Position numbers and translations under genes: made by a program | Notes under the pieces: generated by a model | The model's database searches: none | What the model saw: the letters and a program-made list of their open reading frames with translations, nothing else | Told to the model about the DNA's origin: nothing | Shown here: in pieces, positions 1 through 8,820 of the stretch | Position numbering within the stretch: the first letter of the stretch is position 1 | Layout of the letters: every line of letters starts with the position of its first letter | Source of the DNA: Rhizophagus clarus | Taxonomy: Eukaryota > Glomeromycota > Glomeromycetes > Glomerales > Glomeraceae | DNA length: 64,000 nt | Assembly (NCBI GenBank): GCA_015698045.1 | Contig: BLAL01000058.1 | Coordinates: 1,304,501-1,368,500, forward strand | Direction of reading: 5' to 3'

Positions 1-1276
1 TTATTGAAGAATTAGTTATTTTTGTGCAAAAGTATTTGATTGAAATCAAACCGAATGGTTACAAAATAATTTCGTCAGAGTTCTTCATACAGTATTTAAA
101 TTTGGAAATTGTAAATAACTTCAAGATTATTGTTTAGAATTTATTTGTGAAGATTCAGAACCTTTCTTTGATTCTCCTGAATTTTCGATGTTAGAAAAAA
201 GTATTTTGCTCGGATTACTTAAATGAGATGATTTATCGATTGGTGAAATAGAATTGTGGAATCATCTCATTAAATGGGGAATAGCTCAAGCTTCAGAGTT
301 GGAAGGAAAGAATGTGACTGATTTAAGTCAATGGAATAAAAATGATTTCTTGATTTTAAAGAATATTTTGAATCCATATATTCGATATATTAGGTTTTTT
401 AATGTTTCTTCAAAAGATTTTCATAACAGTATTTGGCCTTTTAAAAGAATATTACCTGAAACGCTATTTGAAGATATTATATCTCTTTATTTGACTGATA
501 CTCAACCTGAAAAAAATACTTTACCTCCTCGCTGTGGAAAAATTACTATTGACTCGGCCATCATTAAATTGAAACATGCCATCATCCTTGCTAAATGGAC
601 TCAAAGAAAAGATGCTAATTCAAAAATTCAAAATGGTAAATATTGTTTTAATCGTGTTTATCGTGGAAGTAGAGATGGTTTCGATATTAATACCATGAGA
701 AGTAAATGCAATGGACAAGGAGCTTGTATTGTGGTTATTAAAGTTAAAGAAAATGGAGCAATAATTGGTGGCTACAATCCTCTTGGTTGGACCTACTATA
801 ATAATACCGTAAATAACGGCTTGCACAATAATGTTAATAACAATAATAGCCGATATAATGCTCACTATAACAAAAAAAATAACTATCGGGCAAGCCTGTC
901 TCCGCAACCAATAAATACATTCATGTCTTCAAATTGCATGTTCGGGACTCCGCAGAATCAACTTTTTGCGCAGAATACTGCACACAATAACAACAATAAT
1001 AATCAAAACTATTGGAGAAATACTACGGAGAGTTTTATTTTTTCTTTGGATGACGGGGAAGAATTGAAAAAATTTAAGATCAGTCGGGTTACTAACAACG
1101 ACTATGCAATATATGAATCTAACCATATGAATATTGCTTTAAATTTCGGCAATAGTGATATGGTTATCAATGGAACAAACGGCTCTTGCAATCGAAGCTA
1201 TTATGAGAGTGATATTTTAGATACAAATCACTTTTCAATAGAAGAAATGGAAATCTTTGGATTTTATAAAAGTTAA
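1..1276 (+). pseudogene. Decayed BTB-BACK-TLDc gene, 5' part outside the window
   Basis: The sequence aligns codon for codon with exon 2 of the intact gene at 3214-4834, from 'IEELVIFVQKYLIE' through BACK to a TLDc domain ending 'SIEEMEIFGFYKS'. Compared with that copy, one A is missing near 42-45, shifting the frame. A CAA codon has become TAA at 116-118, and the Arg codon after 'LLK' is TGA at 224-226. An open frame then runs from 227 to the TAA at 1276. The apparent start at 254 is a TTG inside conserved 'ELWN' and is not a real start. The TLDc domain carries a long Asn-rich insert after 'GGYNPLGW', where the neighbour has a Gly/Tyr/Arg insert. The first exon lies left of the window. I infer a pseudogene, though a shorter protein or a sequencing error cannot be excluded for any single change. 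Confidence 0.82.
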
Positions 1277-1839
1277 TTTTACCATATACAGTATAAATAT
1301 ATTTTACACAAAATTTTATCCTTCGATTCCCTTTCACATTTTATGGATTTTGATTTTTTTTTTTTCCTGATAAATGTCATTTTAAATAGTTTAAAATGAT
1401 TCTTTTAATGACAATAATATTAAAAAGATAAAGATAGAGCCGTTATTGTGTTAAAAAACTCTCGTGATATGTAATTACACAGATTAGTTGATTTTATTAA
1501 ATAAAATTGAAAACTCGTTTTTTGTAAGAGTATCTTCGTATCTTCTAACGTACGAATTAAAAGAAATTATAATTAGAATAATAAATTTATTAATGAACTA
1601 ATCTATGGATCTGACAACATTTAACCCAGTATCACCAGAAAGTGGTCACGAAAATCATTAGATATTTGTGATAGTCTATTTTATAGTTTATTTTATGATA
1701 TAATTTTTTTTTTTGTCGAAGTGGAGAAAAGAATTCAAGTATGAATGGAAAAGATTGTCGCAAAAGGAATTCATTTATCCTAATTCCTACTTAACTGATG
1801 TTGATAAATGGATCTGTTCTTGTAAATATTTTTAATGAA
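1277..1839. other. Intergenic, no gene seen
   Basis: AT-rich sequence with homopolymer runs and no convincing coding frame or repeat structure. It holds the 3' flank of the decayed BTB-TLDc gene. Confidence 0.6.
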
Positions 1840-2090
1840 TACCGTATATCGCGGGTCACAGTACCCCCATGCATAGTACCCCCCTCTTTCACCCGATAAA
1901 AAGGACCATTTTCTATTGATTTTATTATTTAATGCCCAGATATTATGTAAAAATAATTTTCTGGTTACTATACAACCTTTTAAACACATTCTATTCATAA
2001 TAAAAATTTGAGTTATTGACATGGTGGTACAAGGTCAACCCTCAGGAATTTGCAAGATACCCGGGGTGCTATGGCCTTTGATATACGGTA
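1840..2090. mobile_element. MITE with TA target site, Tc1/mariner-like
   Basis: The left end TACCGTATATC (1840-1850) is the exact inverse complement of the right end GATATACGGTA (2080-2090). The similarity continues imperfectly inward to a shared CACCCC/GTACCCC block, giving arms of about 28 bp. If the outer TA is read as the duplicated target, the element is about 247 bp with ends CCGTATATC. It contains no transposase, so it is non-autonomous. The Tc1/mariner assignment rests only on the TA target and small size. Confidence 0.7.
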
Positions 2091-2201
2091 GATTCATGAT
2101 TGCAAGTATTTAACATCTTAAAGGACCAGTTTATACAAATCATTTTAAGAAGGTATTTAACATGATTTTAGTAAAAGGGTCCAAAATGATTAGAATATCC
2201 A

Positions 2202-2544
2202 ATGACATTGGCACGGTCGCCTGACGATATCAAAAATATTAATTTTTATTATAATAAAACACTAGGTAAAAAGAAATACAAGATTTACGATGAAGATGTC
2301 GATCTGTTTAATTTGGTTCGTAACAAGACTATTTTGAGCCAGTTGAGCAAAATATACACTATGAATTTGAAGAAAGAAATAATCAAAGAAATTAATTTGA
2401 GTAAAAATTATATTGAAAAAAAAAGAATGCTTAGAGATAAAGCGTGAATTAATCTCATTAATAGATAATGCAAGACATATTCTTAATATAAATAATAATA
2501 ATCAAAACGCTTTAAATTGGATAAAAAATGTAAAATCCAATTAG
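2202..2544 (+). pseudogene. Decayed coding fragment, charged helical protein, family not recognised
   Basis: One frame reads 'SPDDIKNINFYYNKTLGKKK' and continues as a Lys/Glu/Ile/Leu-rich, probably helical sequence to 'KRMLRDKA', ending at a TGA at 2445-2447. Switching frame just before that stop gives further protein-like sequence, 'KRELISLIDNARHILNI' to 'NALNWIKNVKSN', ending at a TAG at 2542-2544. The amino-acid texture is unlike random AT-rich DNA in both parts, so a frameshifted relic or an unrecognised splice is likely. No ATG with good context starts it. I do not recognise the family. Confidence 0.45.
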
Positions 2545-3020
2545 AATGGAATTCGTAAATGGATGAAGTAATAGAAAATTAAGAACTTTTCAAGCAACGT
2601 GGTATAAGTCTAATAATATATTCTGGTAATAAATTGTAATACGTTAAAATTTCCATAGCAATGTATTTAAAAAAAACTATAATACACGTCTAAAAATTTA
2701 TTTTTTTTTTTTAAAAAAAAAAAATGATTTTTTAAATCTAAATGCTGCAAAATGTTGCGGGATTAAGATCTGCATTGATTACATAATGATCTTCGTGACC
2801 ACTTTTGTGGGTGATGTTGGGGACGTTTCTGACATCTGAATGATATCACAATGTTATCTATTACGTCATAAAAGAATACATGCACTCAATAAAACCAAGT
2901 CCAAAAATAAATTCACCGTTTTGGTGTGACAAAGTGACAGGCCTTACTCAACCCGGAAAACAAAAAAGTTGCATGATATCAGATATAATTATGAAAGTTC
3001 CCACATTCGTAAGCATCATG
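2545..3020. other. Intergenic, no gene seen
   Basis: AT-rich with an A/T homopolymer block near 2700-2725. No coding or repeat signal that I can support. Confidence 0.55.
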
Positions 3021-3153
3021 TAAACTTCCAAAATTAAGCACCCATTTACATATATAAATTCCGAAAATAAAACCATAATTTAAGCTAGGAATTTCTTAAT
3101 TTTGGACAGGTACAGTACTTATTTTTCGGGTAATGCTTAATTTCGGAAGTATA
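3021..3153. repeat. Small TIR element (MITE candidate)
   Basis: The left arm 3021-3040 (TAAACTTCCAAAATTAAGCA) matches the inverse complement of the right arm 3134-3153 (TATACTTCCGAAATTAAGCA) with two mismatches, and both arms begin with TA. The 133-bp unit sits about 60 bp upstream of the BTB-TLDc start at 3214, so it may lie in that promoter. No coding capacity. Confidence 0.55.
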
Positions 3154-3213
3154 CAATACTTGATCTTAGCCTTTTAGTTTAATTTTTTTATTTAAATCCA
3201 TAATTCTGACGAA

Positions 3214-4834
3214 ATGATTCCTATTAAAAAAATGATTTTTGAATTTTTCCCTGAATTGTCACAAAATTTTTCTCAATTACTTGACGATGTGTCCGATTAT
3301 GATGTTAACATCAACGTTGGAGAAAATCCGACTACAAAAGAATTTTACGCTCACTCTAATGTCTTGAGAGCTCGCTCTCCTTATTTCAAAAAAGCTTTTT
3401 CTCAGAATTTAGCGATAAAGGAAAATAATATTTATACCTTTACTAAGCCAAATATTTCTCCTATCGTATTTGAGATTATCATTAGGCAATTATTTCCTTT
3501 CTTTTTCTTTTTTTATTTTATATATTAAAAATTACGTTAAATTCTTAAATTTTTTTTTTTTATTTAGATATATGTATACCGGTATTATTGATTTAAGAAA
3601 ACATGTTGGTTCGGATATCCTTGAACTTCTTGTAGCATCTGATGAATTACTTACTGAAGAATTAATTAATTATGTACAAAAGTACTTGATTGAAAATCAA
3701 ACTGAATGGTTACAAGATAATTTCGTCAAAGTTCTTAACACAACATATCAATTGGAAGGTTGTAAACAACTTCAAGACTATTGTTTAGAATCTATTTGTG
3801 AAGATCCAGAACCTTTCTTCAATTCTTCATTATTTCCAACATTAGAAAAGAATATTTTGCTTGAATTACTTAAACGTGATGATTTATTAATTGATGAAAT
3901 TGAATTGTGGAATTATCTTATTAAATGGGGAATAGTTCAAACTTCTGAGCTAAGAGAAAAGAATTCAAATGATTTAAGTAAATGGAATGAAAAGGATTTT
4001 TTGAATTTGAAAAATACTTTGAATCCATTAATCTCGCATATAAGATTTTTCGATATCCCTTCAAAAGATTTTCATAGTAAAATTTGGCCTTTTAAAACGG
4101 TACTGCCTGTAGCACTTTTTGAAGATATTGTATCATTCCACTTAGCAGATAATAAAATCGAAAAAAATATGGTTTCACCTCGTCAAAGAAAAATTGATAT
4201 TGATTCAATGATCATTAAACCAAAACATGTTTCCATCTTTATTAATTGGATTCAAAAAAAAGATGTTAATGCAAGAATTTTAAAGGATAATTATAATTTT
4301 AATCTGATTCATCGTGGAAGTAGAGATGGTTTTGATATTAATACTATGATTAATAAATGTAATGGACAAAAAGCATGTATTTTAGTTATTAAAATTAAAG
4401 AAAATGGAATTATAATTGGTGGTTATAACCCTCTTGGTTGGAATTATCGTCCCTATAATAATAAAAACCGTTATGGAAGACGTTATGGCGGTTATGGCGG
4501 ACGTTATGGCGGCGGTTATAGGAGAAGGTATGGCAGACCTTATGGAATTTATGGTAGTCTTAATAATTCACAAGGTTATTGGGTTCAAACTACGGAGAGC
4601 TTTATTTTTTCATTGGATGATGGGAAAGATTCTAAGAAAGTCAAGATTAGCCGAGTTATCAATAACAATTATGCAATATATGAATCTAATAATTCTTTAA
4701 ATTTTGGTAACAGCGATTTGGTTATTAATGGCAATAGTGGTACATGCAAACAAAGCAATTATGAAAGTAGTATTTTAGATGTAAATAGTTTCTCGATTGA
4801 AGAAATGGAAATTTTTAAATATTTTAAATTATAA
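3214..4834 (+). CDS. BTB-BACK-TLDc domain protein, 512 aa, two exons
   Basis: Exons 3214-3485 and 3568-4834 join in phase to give 512 codons plus stop. The N-terminus (about residues 20-110) is a BTB/POZ fold: 'YDVNINVGENPTTKEFYAHS' then 'LRARSPYFKKAF'. BACK-like helices follow, and a C-terminal TLDc domain starts near 'IIKPKHVSIFINWIQ', with 'IHRGSRDGFD', 'GGYNPLGW', 'TESFIFSL' and a final 'FSIEEMEIF'. A Gly/Tyr/Arg-rich insert ('RYGRRYGGYGGRYGGGY' and flanks) sits inside TLDc. The 82-nt intron begins GC rather than GT (AG|GCAATT); its position matches the introns at 11748 and 42429. BTB-BACK proteins commonly act as Cullin-3 substrate adaptors and TLDc is linked to oxidative-stress and V-ATPase functions; a role here is inferred. 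It lies in tandem with the decayed copy at 1-1276. An in-frame ATG at 3232 is an alternative start. Confidence 0.88.
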
Positions 4835-5445
4835 AGTATATCAGACTATTATTGGTTAGTTCATGCCATATAATGTATCCTTTCAAAAATTTTATCAAAT
4901 AAATCATAAAATATATCATATATACTGTGATAAGCAAATGATGATGCCGAATATTCGATATAGAAAACCACTACCAAAAAAAGATAACCATGCATTTTCC
5001 TTCCATTTACCTTTCCATCTCAAGTTCCTATTTTAGGAAGATTTTTGCCCATATACTAATTAACTTTTTGTAACACTGATCTTTTTATCGCAGCGATTAA
5101 GATTCACATGATTTTACTATTTGTGGTACTTGAAAAAATTATAAACCAATTTAATTCTGATTGTGACAACGCTTGATTTCTGACACAGAAAGTTCCATCT
5201 ATCTAATTTTATATTTGTTTAATACGAAAAACTTTTTCCGTAAAAACAAAAGCATCAATTACTAACAATTACTAACTAAATAAGTAAAAATAATAATCGA
5301 AGTACTATGGTAAATTCTTATAGAATAAATATCTTACGTATCAATAAAAACAGAAAATTTCGATCTTTCCAAACTTTTGATGTAAAATAATATACTGTAT
5401 AAATATGGTGAATTTATTCCTAGTTAAAGCATAATCAGCAAGAAA
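4835..5445. other. Intergenic between BTB-TLDc gene and kinase
   Basis: No coding signal. It should hold the terminator of the upstream gene and the promoter of the kinase. A TATA-like run (ACTGTATAAATATGG) lies near 5394-5408, about 40 bp before the start codon. Confidence 0.5.
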
Positions 5446-7895
5446 ATGAAACACGCTAATAATACAAGTGATGAAAATTCTTTTAACCCAACGCCAAAAC
5501 TAAAATCTAGCCCTATACCGATTAAATTTATTGCTTTTAATGAGGATATTGATAAATGTATTTATTGTGGAGAAAAATACATTGAGACTCTTTTTTGCAA
5601 ACAGCAAAAATACTGCAAAAAATGTTTATCACGTCATATCAACGACATAAGTGATATTAACGAATATATGGACGTACATTATCGTTATATGATGAATAGT
5701 AAACACCAGATAAATAATATTCAAATCTTATATTTCAAGCAAATAAATGGGCATAATAGTGCTGGCATAGACAATTTCAATCAGGTGATTGAAAGTGAAA
5801 AATGTTGCAAACTATGTGGAAAATCTTTATCATACACGTATAGAGAATATGATAATCTAAAATTATGTTCAGATTGTTATCTTATCTCTACTGAATGGGT
5901 AGAATCAACATTAACTAGACAAATAATTTCAATTCTTTACTTGCCATGGTGGCATAATGATCCTTTTTGTAAAAATTGCAATCTAAAATTATCATTATTT
6001 ACATCGTCGGATTGTCAAGATTATTGTATAAAGAACTGTGGAAAGTGTAACATTTTTTACATTGGATGCAGATATTGTTTAACAACAAATATTATTTTTG
6101 GACTTACAGGCAAATCCCAATGTAAAAAGTGTAATAGAATTTTATTTATCCTGGGCAATAATTTTAATGAAACTATATACAATAATTCATCCAAACTAAC
6201 AAATCTAAAGATAAATGATAAATATTTTTACCCATCTAATATATTGGATTATATTTATTTAAAAGAAATTATTATGACGCCACTTAAATGGATACCATAT
6301 TTTGAATTTGAAAATGTCAAAGAAATAAGAGAAGGTGGATATGGTATTATATATAAAGCAACTTGGATGGATAATAATGAAACTATTATCATGAAAAGGT
6401 TTACAAATTCCAAATATATTAACAAAGATTTCTTAAACGAGGTAATATTAATTATTTACTATTCAAATAAATTTTTTTTTTTTTGATAAAAATTTAGTCA
6501 TTAATTTAATCTCTAAAAATTTTTTAGTTGAAATCAAATCAAATCTGTTCTAAATACAACGCTCATTTGATTAAAACTTATGGTTTTACAAAAGACCCCA
6601 AATTAGAAGATTATATAATAATCATGAAATATGCATCAGGAGGAGATTTACATGACTGTTTAAAACAGTATTTTACAGAGTTTACATGGAGTAAACAAAA
6701 ATTAATTATTTTATGGCAAATCTCTAAAGGGTAATTACATTTAAATATCTTCATTATACTCTATAATAGTAATAAGTTGACTTTTTTTTTTATATTACAG
6801 ACTTGAAAACATTCATAATAATGGTTTCATACATCGAGATTTACATAGTGGAAATATACTATTTGATCTGTGTGTTAGTAAAACCGAAAGATTCCAATGG
6901 AAAATTGGTGATCTGGGATTATCACAACCTGTAAATGATACATCATCAAATGCTGACATTTATGGAGTAATACCTTATATTGCACCAGAAATATTTAAAG
7001 GGTCCTCATTTTCTAAAGAATCTGATATTTATTGTATGGGTATGATTATGTGGGAACTTACAACTGGTTGTAAACCATTTTCTAATGTTGAACATGATAT
7101 TAATCTGATTTTAAGAATTCTTGATGGAGAACGACCTAAAATTACAGAAGACACACCAGAGTGTTATGCTAATTTAATGAAAAGTTGTTGGGATCCTGAT
7201 CCTAAACAAAGGCCTTCAGCGAAAATGATTCGTAATACTTTTGGTAGTTGGTTTTTTAGATGTAAAAATGATGAAATATTCGATCAAGCTGAAAAAACAA
7301 GAATGGAACTTTTACGATCGAAGAAGATTGGACCTGAATTTGCTGAAAAACGACATTCAGAAGCCATTTATACAAGTAGACTATTAAGTGCTTTTATCTC
7401 TAAATGTTCGTCCACCTATTCGTCTTCAACAACTTCTTTTGGTATGATATTATAAAAAAAGTTGATTGTAATTTAAAATATTATATACTTGACTTATAAG
7501 AAATATGGTTTACCTTTTTAGATTCTAATTATATCCCAGAAATAGAGAATAATACAGATACTAAAAGGTATTTGAAATGAAAAAAAAAATATTTTAAAAT
7601 GATGTAACTAATTATTGTAATTTATTAATTCATTCTTTACTAGTTTGTCATCCCAAAATTTAAATTCTACAATTCGAAATTTTTCACCATCTTTAGATTG
7701 TAATTATGTCTCAACAGAAGTAGATTTTGATATTGACATTGAAAGGTATTTAAATGATGATAAAAAAAATGTTTTTATATAACACAACTAATTATGAGAA
7801 TTTATTTGATTTTATTTAGTTCATCATCACAAAATTTAATTTCCATAATTCAAACTTCTTCATCCGCATTAAAAAACGAAATATTGAAGAGTTAA
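5446..7895 (+). CDS. Protein kinase (TKL-like) with Cys-rich N-terminus, 687 aa, six exons
   Basis: Exons 5446-6441, 6528-6730, 6801-7441, 7522-7567, 7644-7745 and 7820-7895 give 688 codons including stop; all introns are GT-AG. Residues 1-290 hold repeated Cx2C knuckles ('CIYCGEKY', 'CCKLCGK', 'CSDC', 'CKNC', 'CRYC', 'QCKKC') that look zinc-binding. The kinase domain follows with glycine loop 'IREGGYGIIYKA' near 294, Lys317 in 'IIMKRF', 'HRDLHSGN' with Asp413, 'IGDLGLSQP' with Asp437 and 'YIAPEI'. All catalytic residues are present. A Ser-rich tail coded by small exons follows 'SEAIYTSRLL'. The paralog at 46501-48927 has the same architecture. Against that paralog, the last exon appears to have lost one base, so the tail ends early at 'NEILKS'. 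Substrate unknown. Confidence 0.87.
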
Positions 7896-8460
7896 ATGGA
7901 TAATTGCGGTAAATATTTTATTTAATTTGATGTTATTTTTTACGTTAATATATTTTTTTATTTTAATTCAAATTTAAAATAATTTAGCAAGACGCACAAA
8001 ATTAATATCCATTGTAGAATAATTTTAACTCGAATTTGTTTTATATCCTATTTTTATCTTAATCTATTTTGTTCATAATAACTAGGGAACGGTTTCAGAA
8101 CTTGCTAAGTCCGGAGTACAAATGTAACTAAATGAACCAATCATGCATCGACTAAATTTTTGAGCGGGCGGACAGACGGACATCATGTGTGACCTTTGCA
8201 TAGAAATATATAGTCCTTCGTTCACTCTGGACTAATAATATTTGTCACATATTTCAATTATTACTTATTATAAATTTCGGTACTACTCTAAAAATAAAAA
8301 TTATAATTTTAACTATGCCAAAAATATTATATATAAACTTCAACCGAATAAATTAGATTTTTAACGAAAGTATTTTGAATACATGTAAATTATATTTATA
8401 TTTGAATTTTTTATGAAAATTTTTCATCATAAAAAAAAAAAAAAAAAAATCAAATACAAT
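7896..8460. other. Intergenic, no gene seen
   Basis: AT-rich spacer downstream of the kinase. A short GC-richer patch near 8161-8190 (GCGGGCGGACAGACGGAC) stands out but has no partner that I can identify. Confidence 0.5.
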
Positions 8461-8640
8461 GAAAATGATCTATCTAATGTTTAAAAGCTTATAATTATGA
8501 CCAAATTATGGAAATAATTTAATACATTATGATATTAAAGAGATTGAGAAATTTATTATAACGAAACAATAATTTTATAATTATTCAAAATTTCTATGCA
8601 ATTTAAAAAATTATTAATAAAATTCATTAGTGTATTTTCA
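8461..8640 (+). pseudogene. Relic of a BTB-TLDc 3' end
   Basis: The run 'GTTTAAAAGCTTATAATTAT' followed by 'GACCAAATTATGGAAATAAT' closely matches the last codons of the BTB-TLDc gene at 12900-13017. The similarity continues through the 'GATATTGAAGAAATTGAG' equivalent, the stop region and the first part of its 3' flank ('AAATTCATT.GTGTATTTT'). The frame is broken. Only the last 40 or so codons survive. It lies about 45 bp before a relic of the first exon, so two decayed tandem copies may meet here. Confidence 0.75.
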
Positions 8641-8684
8641 ATAATATCGGTAACTGATAACTTGTATTTCTTCCATTTGTATTT

Positions 8685-8815
8685 TTAGACTATTTTACTT
8701 TTCCAATCCTACTTCCTTATTTTAAATGATACAGTACAAAAGAATTTCATGCATATTTGTAATTTTACATGGTTATTTTCCTTTTTCATCTCTTGGATTA
8801 CAAAGAAAAATCCAT
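8685..8815 (+). pseudogene. Relic of a BTB exon 1
   Basis: Blocks match exon 1 of the gene at 11494 in order: 'TTCCTTATTTTAAATGAT', then 'ACAAAAGAATTTCATGCA', 'ATTTGTAATTTTACATG', and 'TTGGATTACAAAGAAAAA'. There are internal deletions, so no BTB fold is encoded. It has the same strand as the intact gene 2.7 kb downstream and is probably a leftover tandem copy. Confidence 0.72.
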
Positions 8816-8820
8816 CTCAG

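Noticed and set aside
620-1126. Minus-strand frames rich in Ile and Asn-complement codons within the TLDc region
   Set aside because: Mirror images of the Asn-rich coding insert on the plus strand; no protein character.
4416-4700. 94-codon frame starting MVVITLLVG
   Set aside because: Alternative frame of the Gly/Tyr/Arg insert in the BTB-TLDc gene.
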